A stretch of 64,000 bases of DNA from Burkholderiales bacterium (GCA_028868825.1 JAGWTU010000011.1:62001-126000); one strand, 5' to 3'. Positions 1 through 8,977 are shown, numbered from the stretch's first letter. A program made the numbers and translations. The notes: generated from the letters alone by a model not told the origin.

Positions 1-1443
1 CTCGTCGGGCACGCCGACGCAGGCGCATTCGGCCACGCCGGGGCAGGCCGTCGCCACGGCCTCGACATCGTTCGGGTAGACGTTGAATCCCGAGACGATG
101 ATCATGTCCTTCTTGCGATCGACGATCTTCAGGAAGCCGCGCTCGTCGAACTGGCCCATGTCGCCGGTGCGGAAGTAGCCGTCGGCGGTGAAGGCGGCCT
201 CGTTGGCCTCGGGCTGCTGCCAGTAGCCGCTCATCACCTGCGGCCCCTTGACGCAGATCTCGCCGGCGCCGCCGATGCCGACTTCCCCACCATCGTCGTC
301 GAGCAGCTGGATGTCGGTCGACGGCGCCGGCAGGCCCGTCGTGCCGCTGAATTCGTTGATGAAGGCGGGGTTGAACGACACCACCGGCGAGGTCTCCGAC
401 AGGCCGTAGCCTTCGCGGATGAAGGTGCCGGTGATGGCCTTCCAGCGCTCGGACGTCGCCTGCACGACGGCCGCGCCGCCACCGCCGGCCAGGCGCAACC
501 GCGACCAGTCGACTTCCTTCAGTCCCGGGTGCATCGTGAGGCCGTTGTAGAGCGTGTTGACGCCGACGAAGACGGTCGGCCGCGCGGCCTTGATGACGGC
601 GATGAAGGCGTCCATGTCGCGCGGGTTGGCGACGAGCCAGTTCTCGGCGCCGACGGAGAAGTAGCTGATGAAGTTCACCATCAGCGCGAAGATGTGATAC
701 AGCGGAATCGCGGTGATCACGACTTCCTGCCCCGGCCGCACGCCCTCGGGCATCATCGCCTTGTACTGCTCGGTATTGGCGACGAGATTGCGATGCGAGA
801 GCACCGCGCCCTTGGACAGTCCGGTCGTGCCGCCGGTGTATTGCAGGAACAGCGTATCGGCGCCGGTGATCGTCACCGGCCGGCGGCTCAGCGCCGCGCC
901 CTCGGCCAGCGCCTGCGCGAAGGGCACGGTGGCGGCGAGCCGCGCATCGACCGCCGGGCTCGGCAGCGGCCGGGCCAGCCCGTCGCCGGGGCCGACGGTG
1001 ATGACCGAGGTGATGCCGGTGGCGCCGACGACCTCGGCCAGCGTCGGCGTCGAGCCGGCGAAGACGACGATGACCTTGCATCCCGCGTCATTGAGCTGGT
1101 GCTGCAGTTCGCGCGGCGTGTACAGCGGGTTGACGTTCACCTGCACCGCGCCGGCGCGGATGATGCCCAGCAGCGCGATCGGGAATGCCGCCAGATTGGG
1201 CATCATCACGGCCACGCGGTCGCCCTTCGCGACGCCCAGGCGGTTCTGCAGGTAGGCGCAGAAGGCGGCCGACAGCTGGTCGACCTGCGCGTAGCTCAGA
1301 CTCTGGCCGAAGGCTTGAAACGCCACCCGGTCGGCGTAGCGCGTCATCGCCTCCTCGAGCATCGCCGTGACGCTGGTCCAGCGGTCCGCATCGATCTCGG
1401 CTGGAATCGAACCGTAAGATTTCACCCAATGCCTGGCGGCCAT
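1..1443 (-). CDS. fadD: Long-chain fatty acid-CoA ligase (FadD-like), C-terminus cut by window edge
   Basis: ATP-dependent acyl-CoA synthetase of the AMP-binding family, which activates a fatty (or related carboxylic) acid for beta-oxidation. Translating the minus strand from the ATG at 1443 gives 481 uninterrupted codons to the window edge. Visible family motifs are the P-loop-like YTGGTTGLSKGA (about residues 202-213), GYGLSETSP (about 365), YFRTGD (about 435) and DRKKDMIIVSG (about 450), so only the last part of the C-terminal lid domain is missing. The start is supported by GAAGGAG a few bases upstream. Substrate chain length cannot be read from sequence. The MaoC-like hydratase at 5920 and the shared upstream element (1513-1558) suggest a common pathway; that is inference. 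Confidence 0.9.
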   Translation of the reverse strand, partial: MAARHWVKSYGSIPAEIDADRWTSVTAMLEEAMTRYADRVAFQAFGQSLSYAQVDQLSAAFCAYLQNRLGVAKGDRVAVMMPNLAAFPIALLGIIRAGAVQVNVNPLYTPRELQHQLNDAGCKVIVVFAGSTPTLAEVVGATGITSVITVGPGDGLARPLPSPAVDARLAATVPFAQALAEGAALSRRPVTITGADTLFLQYTGGTTGLSKGAVLSHRNLVANTEQYKAMMPEGVRPGQEVVITAIPLYHIFALMVNFISYFSVGAENWLVANPRDMDAFIAVIKAARPTVFVGVNTLYNGLTMHPGLKEVDWSRLRLAGGGGAAVVQATSERWKAITGTFIREGYGLSETSPVVSFNPAFINEFSGTTGLPAPSTDIQLLDDDGGEVGIGGAGEICVKGPQVMSGYWQQPEANEAAFTADGYFRTGDMGQFDERGFLKIVDRKKDMIIVSGFNVYPNDVEAVATACPGVAECACVGVPDE

Positions 1444-1512
1444 GCAAGTCTCCTTCGATCGCTGATTGCCGGGCGCCTCGAGCGGGCGCCGCGATGGACC
1501 GAACTATCGTTG

Positions 1513-1558
1513 GAAGCCGCGGCCGCGTAAATGATCTGCGCGGCCGCCTTGCGCATCG
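1513..1558 (-). promoter_or_regulatory. 46-bp repeated element, copy A, upstream of fadD
   Basis: Read on the minus strand (the fadD direction) this block starts CGATGCGCA and contains GGCCGC, CATTTAC and GCGGCCGCG. It matches copy B (5657-5703, plus strand, maoC direction) at about 37 of 46 positions, with conserved cores separated by variable blocks. GGCCGC and GCGGCC form an inverted repeat about 13 bp apart. It lies 70-115 bp upstream of the fadD start, where an activator operator would sit. Binding by the nearby AraC-type regulator is inference. Confidence 0.5.
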
Positions 1559-1600
1559 AAACGGCCAAGGGCCGGGGTCGGCCTCGCCTGGCGGCGCCGG

Positions 1601-3373
1601 TTACCGCGGGCCGATCTCGGCCGCCGGGAATACGCGCCCGCCCAGCACCGTGCCCCAGACCGGAATGTCGCGTATCGCCGCCGGTGCGACGGCATGCGGG
1701 TCGCGGTTCAGCACCGTGAAGTCGGCGAGCTTGCCGGGCTCCAGGCTGCCGACCTTGTCGTCGATGCCCAGCACGTAGGCGGCGTCGATGGTGACCATGC
1801 GCAGCGCCTGTTCGAGCCCTATCGTCTGCCCCGCGCCCAGCGTCCTCGTGCCTGTCTGGCCGACGCGCGTCATCGCCAGCGTGATCGCCAGCAGCGGCCG
1901 TGGCGGCCCGATCGGGTAGTCGGAATGCACCGTCGTCGGCACGCCCACGCGCACGAGGGTGCCCAGCGGCGACAGGTCCTCGGCGCGATCGGTGCCGACG
2001 AGCTTCGGGTACATCTGGCCGCGCAGCCAGACGTAGTAGATGTTGACGTTGGCCGACGCGCCCAGCGCCTTCATCGCGCGGATCTGGTCGTAGCGCGCCA
2101 TGCCGACATGCTCGAAGGTGAAGCGATGGTCGACGCGCGGCGCCTTGGCCTGCAATTGGCGCAGCGCGGCGATGGTCACGTCCTGCGCCTCGGCGCCGAT
2201 CGAATGGACGAAGATCTGCTGGCCGTCGCGCCACCAGGGCTCCATCAGCGCGGCCAGCCTGTCGGGCGGCGTCACCCACAGGCCCTCGTGGCCGTCGACG
2301 TAGCCGGCGCCGCCGGGCTTGAAGGTCAGGCCGTTGAAGCTGTCGTCGGTGAAGAACTTGATGCCGCGGAACATCAGCCGGTCGGTGCTCTTGGCCTGCA
2401 GCGCATGCACGGCGTCGATCGCCTTCTCGGCCGATCCGTATTTGGCGACGAAGCTGTGCATCGCCGGAATCGCCATCAGGCGCTGCGGCGTGTCGGGGTC
2501 GTTGAACACGCCGTTCAGCAGCGCGGCCTCGCCATCGACGCTGAAGATGCCCATCGAGTGGTCGGTCGTCATCGTGATGCCGTTGCGGCGGTTCAGGTCG
2601 ATCAGCCAGCGCATCAGCCGGCTGCCCTGCGCCGGCTGAAGGTCCTGGGCGATCAGCGGCACGATCGCGTAGCTGGCCGCCTGAATGCCCAGGAACTGGC
2701 CGTTGAGTTCGCCCTGCTCGTCGCGGCCGACGCCGGGGATCTTGATGTCCTTGGGGATCTTGCGCTGGGCGATGAAGGCGCTGTTGACGTAGGCGTGGTG
2801 CTGCGAGGCGTCCCAGACGACGACGGGGCGGGTCATCGAGATGCCGTCGAGGTCGCGGCGCGTGAGGTGGCGGCCCATCGCCGGCACGTCCCAGCCCCAG
2901 ACGAGCAGCGTCGCCGCCGGGTCCTTCAATTCGGCCTCGTAGCGGTGCATGCGCGCGAAGGCCTCGGCCTCGCTCTTCACGCCCCGGATCGCCGGCCCGT
3001 AGGCCTGCGCCGTGTCGAGCACGGCGATCATCGGCAGGTTCGAGGTGATGGCGCCGAGCAGCGGGTGCTGGTGCGCGTCGATGAAGCCGGGGAAGACGAT
3101 CTTGTCGGCCAGTCGCCGGTCGACGGTGGTCGGGATCGCGCGGGTCCAGGGATCGAGGTCGGCCAGCTGGTCGCCGACGCCGACGATGCGGCCGTTGCAG
3201 ACCGCGACGGCACCGGCCTCGGGGCGGCCCGGGTCCATCGTGTAGATCTTCTTCGCGACGAACACCGTCAGCCGCGCGCAGGCCGGCCGCGCCGGCGTGT
3301 CGTCGTGGGCCATGGCCGTCGCCGCCAGCAGCGCCGACAGCAGGCCGGCGCAGGTTCTCGATTTGAATCGCAT
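1601..3373 (-). CDS. Exported amidohydrolase (YtcJ-like, amidohydrolase_3 family)
   Basis: Metal-dependent amidohydrolase, 590 aa from the chosen start. The N-terminus MRFKSRTCAGLLSALLAATA looks like a Sec signal peptide ending near AMA-HD, so the enzyme is probably periplasmic, unlike cytosolic members. The metal-binding HxH lies in FPGFIDAHQHP (about residue 105). Downstream are an FEHVGMA histidine region and HSDYP near the C-terminal metal site, as in the YtcJ/amidohydrolase_3 group. A GTG at 3403 would extend the frame by 10 residues, but GGAGAC about 8 bp before the ATG at 3373 and the signal peptide favour 3373. It is divergent from the LysR gene at 3481, which probably controls it. 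Substrate unknown; family members hydrolyse amide or carbamate bonds. Confidence 0.85.
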   Translation of the reverse strand: MRFKSRTCAGLLSALLAATAMAHDDTPARPACARLTVFVAKKIYTMDPGRPEAGAVAVCNGRIVGVGDQLADLDPWTRAIPTTVDRRLADKIVFPGFIDAHQHPLLGAITSNLPMIAVLDTAQAYGPAIRGVKSEAEAFARMHRYEAELKDPAATLLVWGWDVPAMGRHLTRRDLDGISMTRPVVVWDASQHHAYVNSAFIAQRKIPKDIKIPGVGRDEQGELNGQFLGIQAASYAIVPLIAQDLQPAQGSRLMRWLIDLNRRNGITMTTDHSMGIFSVDGEAALLNGVFNDPDTPQRLMAIPAMHSFVAKYGSAEKAIDAVHALQAKSTDRLMFRGIKFFTDDSFNGLTFKPGGAGYVDGHEGLWVTPPDRLAALMEPWWRDGQQIFVHSIGAEAQDVTIAALRQLQAKAPRVDHRFTFEHVGMARYDQIRAMKALGASANVNIYYVWLRGQMYPKLVGTDRAEDLSPLGTLVRVGVPTTVHSDYPIGPPRPLLAITLAMTRVGQTGTRTLGAGQTIGLEQALRMVTIDAAYVLGIDDKVGSLEPGKLADFTVLNRDPHAVAPAAIRDIPVWGTVLGGRVFPAAEIGPR

Positions 3374-3427
3374 CGGGCTTGTCTCCATTTCCGGGCAGCG
3401 CACGCAGGGGCTGCGTGGCGCGCGATT

Positions 3428-3442
3428 CTGCGAGTCCCGCAG
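3428..3442. promoter_or_regulatory. LysR-type operator candidate (T-N11-A dyad)
   Basis: The 107-bp gap between the divergent amidohydrolase and lysR genes contains CTGCG-AGTCC-CGCAG, a perfect 5-bp dyad with a 5-bp spacer. It embeds T at 3429 and A at 3441 with exactly 11 bases between, the classical LysR-type binding motif. It lies about 40 bp before the lysR start and 55 bp before the amidohydrolase start. Confidence 0.6.
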
Positions 3443-3480
3443 TCAGGTGTCCAATGCATGTGTAGAAGGAGATTGATGCA

Positions 3481-4395
3481 GTGAACGCAGGCATCGAATT
3501 GAAGCGGCTGCAGCAACTCGTGCTGCTGGCCGAGGAGCTGAACTTCACCCGCGCCGCGGCGCGTGCGCACCTGTCGCAGACCGCATTCAGCCGCAGCATC
3601 CAGGCGCTGGAGGACGGCTTCGGCCTGCGGCTGTTCGATCGCGGCACGCGCTCGGTCACGGTCACCGCGGCGGGGCGGCAACTGGTCGCACGCGCGCGCT
3701 CGCTGCTCGCGCAGGCCGACGACCTGGTCCGCGAAATCGACAGCGTCGCGCAAGCGGGTGGCGGCGAGCTGTCGTTCGGCGCCACGCTGATGGCCATCGA
3801 CGGCGTCCTGCGCGGCGTGCTGCCCCTGCTGCGCAAGCACAGCCCGGGACTGAAACTGAAGGTCGAAGTCGGCCAGTGGCAGCTGCTGCAGCAGCATCTC
3901 GAAAAGGAGCGCATCGAATTCTTCGTCGGTCATCCGGGGCCGCTGGCCGGGAGCGCCGAATTTGCCGTCACGCCGCTGGCGCCGCAACCGGCATCGATCT
4001 TCTGCCGCCCCGGCCACCCGCTGGCCGCGCCGGGTCGCCGGCCCGGCCCGAACAAGGTGGCCGGCTATCCCTGGGCCGTCGTGCAGATGCCGGACGCGCT
4101 CGGCGGGCGTCTGCGCGACCTCTTCGGCATCGGCGCCGGTGCCGCCTTGCCGGTGGCGCTGAGCTGCGACAACCAGACGCTGCTGCGCGAGGCGGTGCTG
4201 AGCAGCGACATCCTGCTGTTCACCTGGAGTTCCTGGCTGCTGGCCGATGTCCGCGACGCTGCGCTCGTCGATCTGGGCGCGCGGCTGCGGCCGGCGCTGC
4301 CGCGCGAGGCGATGCAGCTCGCATGCGCGGTCGTGCAACGGGCGGGGCGCACGCCGTCGCCGGCCGCGCGGCGGCTGATCGGGTTGCTCTCTTAG
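3481..4395 (+). CDS. LysR family transcriptional regulator
   Basis: A 304-aa DNA-binding regulator. The N-terminal winged helix-turn-helix (about residues 5-64) carries the typical LysR pattern NFTRAAARAHLSQTAFSRSI followed by LEDGFGLRLFDRG. The rest is a periplasmic-binding-protein-like effector domain. The start is GTG at 3481, preceded by AAGGAG. It is divergent from the exported amidohydrolase with a T-N11-A dyad between them, so that gene and its own promoter are the likely targets. The effector cannot be predicted. It converges with the AraC gene, with only 3 bp between the two stop codons. Confidence 0.92.
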   Translation: MNAGIELKRLQQLVLLAEELNFTRAAARAHLSQTAFSRSIQALEDGFGLRLFDRGTRSVTVTAAGRQLVARARSLLAQADDLVREIDSVAQAGGGELSFGATLMAIDGVLRGVLPLLRKHSPGLKLKVEVGQWQLLQQHLEKERIEFFVGHPGPLAGSAEFAVTPLAPQPASIFCRPGHPLAAPGRRPGPNKVAGYPWAVVQMPDALGGRLRDLFGIGAGAALPVALSCDNQTLLREAVLSSDILLFTWSSWLLADVRDAALVDLGARLRPALPREAMQLACAVVQRAGRTPSPAARRLIGLLS

Positions 4396-4398
4396 CGC

Positions 4399-5442
4399 CT
4401 AGCGGTTGGGCGCCGAACGCTCGCGGAATTCGTTCGGCGTCTTGCCGGTCCAGCGCTTGAACGCGTGGCGGAAGCTCGCCGTGTCGCTGAAATTCAGCGC
4501 CGCCGCGACGTCGTTGATGCTGAGCAGCGTCGTGCTCAGGTAGTCGACGGCCAGCGCATGGCGCACGCTGGCCAGCAGGTCGCTGTACGAGGTGCCCTCG
4601 GCCTCGAGTTTGCGCCGCAGCGTGCGCGCCGAGATGCACAGCGAGGCCGCCACGCTCTCGATCTCGGGAAAGCGGCCGGGCGTGCGCGTCAGCTCGTCGA
4701 CGACGCGCCGCGCCAATCCCGCCTGCCACTTGAATTCCTCCAGCAGCCGCGCGCAGGTGCCGGACATCTGCGCCGCCGTCAGCGGGTTGGCCAGCTGCGG
4801 CGGGCGATCGAGCCAGGCCGCCGGGTAATGCAGCTCGTTGCGCGGCTGGTCGAACAGCACGGGGCAACCCAGCGCGTCGGCGATCGCTTCGGCATGCGCG
4901 GGCTGCGGCGTCGCATACAGCGCCAGCGCGGGTGCGCACCAGGCGCCCATCGCGTCCTTCGTCAAGGTGACGTGGAGCGCGAACTGCATGTCGAGGAAGA
5001 ACTGATATTCACGCGACGACAATTCCAGATGCGCCAGTTCCTCCGCGCGCGGGTAGTTCCAGACGATGCGGTCGCCCGACTGCACCCAGTGGAAGGCCAT
5101 CACGGGTGTGGCGAGCCCGTGATAGCGCACCGCCATGTCCGAACCCTGGCGCAGCGTCTCGGCGCACAGCAGCGCATAGCCGTACAAGCCGTAGGCGGAG
5201 GCATGCAGCTGCAGGCCCACCTGCAGGCCCAGATCGGGACGGGAGCACAGGCCGAGCGCATTGCGACCGACCGTGAGCAATTGCTGGATCGAACTGCGGG
5301 TCTCGGCGTTGCCGATCTGTTCGACCGTCAGATTCGTGCCGGCCAGCGCCGACTCCGGGTTAACCCCATATTGGGCGAGCGCCTTCACCAGGGCCGCGAT
5401 CTTGAGCGGCGGGTAGCACTTCTCGCGGATCGTCGCCGACAT
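4399..5442 (-). CDS. AraC family transcriptional regulator (OruR/ArgR-like)
   Basis: A 347-aa regulator from the ATG at 5442 (MSATIREKCYPP); the frame stays open 43 codons upstream but without coding-like composition. The N-terminal half resembles the arabinose-binding-like domain of the OruR/ToxT-like AraC subgroup (YGVNPESALAGTNL near residue 25). The C-terminal 100 residues hold two helix-turn-helix motifs: ISARTLRRKLEAEG, then INDVAAALNFSDTASFRHAF and KRWTGKTPNEFR. Members of this subgroup often control lipid or amino-acid catabolic genes. The MaoC hydratase lies divergently across a 477-bp gap containing copy B of an element that recurs upstream of fadD; both are candidate targets. Confidence 0.9.
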   Translation of the reverse strand: MSATIREKCYPPLKIAALVKALAQYGVNPESALAGTNLTVEQIGNAETRSSIQQLLTVGRNALGLCSRPDLGLQVGLQLHASAYGLYGYALLCAETLRQGSDMAVRYHGLATPVMAFHWVQSGDRIVWNYPRAEELAHLELSSREYQFFLDMQFALHVTLTKDAMGAWCAPALALYATPQPAHAEAIADALGCPVLFDQPRNELHYPAAWLDRPPQLANPLTAAQMSGTCARLLEEFKWQAGLARRVVDELTRTPGRFPEIESVAASLCISARTLRRKLEAEGTSYSDLLASVRHALAVDYLSTTLLSINDVAAALNFSDTASFRHAFKRWTGKTPNEFRERSAPNR

Positions 5443-5919
5443 TCCGTGAGGACTGTCCGAAGGGATAGTATTCTCGCCGCGAAGCCGTGCGGGCGCATGC
5501 GCAAGGCGCATCGTGCGGGCAGCGGCAGCAGTCGCGATGAGGTTCATCGATGCGCATCTTGCTCGATTCACTGCTGCTGCGATATGCGGACAACCCCAGA
5601 GCGTACGGGCGGCCCAGCGGTCCGGGAATTCGCCGGTCGCTCGCCGTTGACCGCCGCGATGCGCAGATTGGCCGCAGCGACCATTTACCGCGGCCGCGCC
5701 TTCGGGGATATTTCACCGACCTCGAAAGGTGTCGCAATTCGATTCCCCACAGGTGAGCGGCGAGCATGGTTGCACTCTGCCTGTCGGGAACTCCCTGCAC
5801 CGTACCGCTGGACCCGATGAAGGCATGAGACCGCAATCCGAGCCGCAGCCGCCGATGAATGCACCGAGGGTGGCGCCGATCGCCCGGTGACGACACCCCG
5901 TTCCAAGGAGACTCTCGAC
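5443..5919. other. 477-bp divergent intergenic region, araC / maoC
   Basis: No credible gene. It holds the promoters of the AraC regulator (minus) and the MaoC-like gene (plus), and copy B of the repeated element at 5657-5703. AAGGAG at 5905-5910 is the ribosome binding site of the MaoC gene. I saw no strong sigma-70 hexamer pair, as expected for an activator-dependent promoter. Confidence 0.6.
5657..5703 (+). promoter_or_regulatory. 47-bp repeated element, copy B, upstream of maoC
   Basis: Partner of copy A at 1513-1558. The blocks CGATGCGCA, GGCCGC, CATTTAC, GCGGCCGCG and CTTC occur in the same order, with a single-base length difference. Copy B points toward the MaoC gene as copy A points toward fadD. 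Its end is about 215 bp before the MaoC start, further out than copy A is from fadD. Confidence 0.5.
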
Positions 5920-6384
5920 ATGAACCCATCAAGAACGAGCATCGGCCAGCTGGCCGCGCTGGCGGGCCAGGAGCTCGGCGTCTCGGCCTGGATCCTGGTC
6001 GACCAGAAGCGCATCAACGAGTTCGCGCATTGCACCGACGATCATCAATGGATCCACGTCGATGTCGAACGCGCCACCCGCGAGAGCCCTTTCAAGGCGC
6101 CCATCGCGCATGGCTACCTGACGCTGTCGCTGCTGGCGCCGACCAGCGCCGACGTGCTCATCGCCCGCATCGAGGCGCGGCAGTTCGTCAATTACGGGCT
6201 CGAGAAGGTCCGCTTTCTGGCCCCCGTGCGCGCCGGCAAGCGCGTGCGCAACCGCGTCAAGCTCGTCGCCGTCGAAGACAAGGGCAGCGGCCGCTGGCTG
6301 CTGACGACCGAGAACCAGGTCGAGATCGAAGGCGAAGACAAGCCTGCACTGATCGCCACGGCCTTGGCGATGGTGATGAGCTGA
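5920..6384 (+). CDS. MaoC-like (R)-specific enoyl-CoA hydratase
   Basis: A 154-aa hot-dog-fold protein of the MaoC dehydratase family, which hydrates trans-2-enoyl-CoA or related acyl thioesters. The hydratase-2 active-site region reads CTDDHQWIHVDVERA (about residues 37-51), with Asp and His in the catalytic positions, followed by PIAHGYLTLSL. The length matches single-domain MaoC proteins. The ATG at 5920 has AAGGAG 9 bp upstream; the in-frame GTG at 5887 is unlikely. With the acyl-CoA ligase at the left edge it supplies two steps of acyl-CoA catabolism. The porin gene follows after 47 bp and may be co-transcribed. Confidence 0.9.
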   Translation: MNPSRTSIGQLAALAGQELGVSAWILVDQKRINEFAHCTDDHQWIHVDVERATRESPFKAPIAHGYLTLSLLAPTSADVLIARIEARQFVNYGLEKVRFLAPVRAGKRVRNRVKLVAVEDKGSGRWLLTTENQVEIEGEDKPALIATALAMVMS

Positions 6385-6431
6385 CCGGGTTCGAAATATC
6401 CGCCCCCCCCGCCAACATAACGAGGATGAAC

Positions 6432-7538
6432 ATGAAGCATCGCATCGCCGTCGCGGCCGTCCTGGCGCTGGGCGCCGCACCCCTCTACGCCCAAACGACG
6501 AGTGTGCAGTTGAGCGGCCAGATCGGTGCCGGCATCAGCAGCAAGAACCATCAATCGGCCAGCGACGGCCGGCTCGTCGAGGTCAATGACAACCTCCTCA
6601 ACACCTCCTATCTGCGTTTCAGCGGCACCGAGAACCTGGGGGGCGGCCTGTCGACGGTCTTCTCGCTCGAGTCCGGATTGGCCATCGACACCGGGGGCGG
6701 GGGTGCCGGCACCGTCGCCAGCCCCGGCGCCTTCTGGAACCGCCAGAGCTGGGTCGGTCTGGACCTGGGCGGCGGGGGGCGCATCACGCTGGGTCGCCAA
6801 TTCCACGCCTCGACCGACCGCGTCATCCGTTCGCTGGACGTCTACAACGTGGCCGCACCCACCCTGCACACGGTTCCCCTGGGCCTGTTCGGCGTCAATC
6901 GGTTTTCCGCGAACGACACCCGGGTCAGCAATTCGGTGAAATACCGCGTCGCGGTGCCCGAGGTGATCGACGCGGGTCTGAGCGTCGGCCTCGGCGAAGG
7001 CAGCGGCGGCAGGAGCTATGCGGCAGACCTGGCGCATGTGACCAAAAAGTACACGGTCGGCGGTTTCTACGTCTCGTACGACGCGCCGCCCACGGCAAGA
7101 CTGGCCAACGGCACGCTGCCCAGGTACACGACCTGGGGCGTGGGCGGCAACGCGGCGTTCGGACCCGCGAAGATATACGCCCTGTGGCTCGTCAGCTCGC
7201 TCGATGCGACCGCGCTGGGCCGTCCGGCGCAAGGCAACAAGGTGCTCGACCTGGGTCTGATGTGGAGCCTCAATCCGGCCACGTATCTGAAATTCGCCTA
7301 CTACGACGACAAGGGCACGAACATGAACAACGTGCTCGGCCGCAACGGCAAGAAGAACACCTACATCGGCTCGATCCAGTACCTCGTGTCCAAGCGCACC
7401 GAACTCTACGCGGCGGCATTCGAGAACCGCTTCAGCGGCGGCTACCAGCTCGACCCGGTGAACATCGCGGCGCTGAACCGCAATGCCAAGGAATCGTCGG
7501 TACTCGGTTTCGGCACCGGCATCCGCCACCTGTTCTGA
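6432..7538 (+). CDS. Outer-membrane porin (Burkholderiales type)
   Basis: A 368-aa general porin. It has a signal peptide (MKHRIAVAAVLALGAAPLYA, then QTTS), an N-terminal SVQLSGQIGAGIS first strand, the internal motif WVGLDLGGGGRITLGRQF typical of these porins, many alternating beta-strand patterns, and a C-terminal phenylalanine (RHLF), the BAM recognition residue. GAGG sits 6 bp before the ATG at 6432; the in-frame ATG at 6426 abuts it, so 6432 is preferred. It probably admits the substrates of the neighbouring hydrolytic and acyl-CoA genes. Eight consecutive C at 6402-6409 lie in the 5' leader. Confidence 0.93.
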   Translation: MKHRIAVAAVLALGAAPLYAQTTSVQLSGQIGAGISSKNHQSASDGRLVEVNDNLLNTSYLRFSGTENLGGGLSTVFSLESGLAIDTGGGGAGTVASPGAFWNRQSWVGLDLGGGGRITLGRQFHASTDRVIRSLDVYNVAAPTLHTVPLGLFGVNRFSANDTRVSNSVKYRVAVPEVIDAGLSVGLGEGSGGRSYAADLAHVTKKYTVGGFYVSYDAPPTARLANGTLPRYTTWGVGGNAAFGPAKIYALWLVSSLDATALGRPAQGNKVLDLGLMWSLNPATYLKFAYYDDKGTNMNNVLGRNGKKNTYIGSIQYLVSKRTELYAAAFENRFSGGYQLDPVNIAALNRNAKESSVLGFGTGIRHLF

Positions 7539-7618
7539 CGACCCGGCTTGGCGGACCTCCGACAGCCGGGGGCGAAGCCAGGCCGCCCCTGCCCAAACGA
7601 TCACGAAGGAAAGAGATC

Positions 7619-8926
7619 ATGCCCAAGCTGCATCCGCGAGCCTTGCTGTCGACGCTATCGGCCGTGATGGCGTGCACCTGCGCGCACGCCGCCGAACCGG
7701 CCAGGACTCCGCCCGCGATCGTCGACGTGCCGAGCCAGGTCGGCATCATGGTCGGGATGCCGCCACTGCCCGAGAATCAGGTCAACCTGCGCAATTACGC
7801 CACGCCGCGCTTCATGCGCTGGACCCTGTCGCACATGTCCAGCGTCTTCAGTACCGAACGGGTGTCGCGCGGCAGCGGCATGCCCGTCGCCTTGCCGCAA
7901 GGCCCGGCCCTCGACGTCGATGCGCTCAGCGTCGATTGGCAGGGCCAGAAGATCACGATGACCCAGGCCTACCGGCTGCTCGGCGCGGACGCGCTGCTGG
8001 TGCTGCATCGGGGTCAGCTCGTGTTCGAGCGGTATTTCGGTGACGTCACGCCGGCCACGGTGCATGCGACCAATTCCTGCACCAAGAGCTTTGTCGGCAC
8101 GCTGGCGGTGACCTTGGCCCAGGAAGGCAAACTGGACCTGAAAGCGCCGGCGTCGCGCTATGTCCCCGAACTGGCGGCATCGGCCCTGGGCTCGGCGACG
8201 GTGCAGGAACTGCTCGACATGCGGGCGAATTTCCGCATCGGTGACGATGTCCATCAGGCCGGCAGCCTGCAGGTCGGCGCCTTGCAGGCCTATGGCGTGC
8301 TGCCGCGGCCGGCGGATTACGCCGGTCCCGACGGCGCCATCGCGATGATGCTGGCGGCGAAGGCGACGACGCCGCATGGCACCGGGCCCATGCGCTACGA
8401 CAACGGCAGCGCCGAGGCGGTGGGCTGGGTGCTGAGCCGGGTGACCGGCAAGTCCGTTCCCGAACTCATCGGCGAGCGGCTCTGGCAACCGATCGGCGCC
8501 GAGCGCGATGGCGATTTCCTGCTCGATTCGCGCAAGACGCCGATCGCCGCATTCGGGCTGCAGGCGAGTGCGCGCGACCTGGCCCGCTTCGGCGAGATGA
8601 TCCGCCGGCAGGGCCGGGTCGGCGACCGGCAGGTGCTGCCCGCCGCTGCGATCGACGAGATCCGGCGCGGCGGCGACCGCGCGGCGTTCGCCGCGAGCGG
8701 GGACGCGGCCGTCCTGCCGGGCGGCTCGTACCATGACTTCTGGTGGTTCAATCACGACGCGCTGGACTCGTTCCAGTGCCAGGGGCAGTTCGCGCAGCGC
8801 GTCTGGATAGCGCCCAAGGCCGAAACCGTCATCGTGCTGCTGTCGGCCGACCCGGATGCGAGCCGCAGCCGCGAACCGCTGCGGCTGACCGCCTTCCGGA
8901 CCATCGCGGGCGCGTTGAACCGCTGA
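7619..8926 (+). CDS. Exported serine hydrolase, beta-lactamase (class C) fold
   Basis: A 435-aa protein of the beta-lactamase/EstB/6-aminohexanoate-dimer hydrolase family. The N-terminus (MPKLHPRALLSTLSAVMACT, then CAHA-AEP) is a Sec signal peptide. The nucleophile motif SxxK is present as S153-C-T-K156 in TNSCTKSF, and YDN in MRYDNGSAEAVGW is the second catalytic motif (YxN). The overall sequence is closer to the 6-aminohexanoate-oligomer hydrolase-like esterases than to true AmpC enzymes, so an ester or amide substrate is more likely than an antibiotic. AAGGAAAGAG precedes the ATG. It lies 80 bp after the porin and is probably in the same cluster. Confidence 0.88.
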   Translation: MPKLHPRALLSTLSAVMACTCAHAAEPARTPPAIVDVPSQVGIMVGMPPLPENQVNLRNYATPRFMRWTLSHMSSVFSTERVSRGSGMPVALPQGPALDVDALSVDWQGQKITMTQAYRLLGADALLVLHRGQLVFERYFGDVTPATVHATNSCTKSFVGTLAVTLAQEGKLDLKAPASRYVPELAASALGSATVQELLDMRANFRIGDDVHQAGSLQVGALQAYGVLPRPADYAGPDGAIAMMLAAKATTPHGTGPMRYDNGSAEAVGWVLSRVTGKSVPELIGERLWQPIGAERDGDFLLDSRKTPIAAFGLQASARDLARFGEMIRRQGRVGDRQVLPAAAIDEIRRGGDRAAFAASGDAAVLPGGSYHDFWWFNHDALDSFQCQGQFAQRVWIAPKAETVIVLLSADPDASRSREPLRLTAFRTIAGALNR

Positions 8927-8977
8927 CCTTCAGTTCCCGCTGGTGGCCCCGATCGCCTCGCGGGTCGCCGCATTGCC

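Noticed and set aside
7619..8926. Antibiotic-resistance beta-lactamase
   Set aside because: The SxxK and YxN motifs only show the fold; the sequence is nearer to esterase/oligomer hydrolases and there is no ampR-type neighbour.
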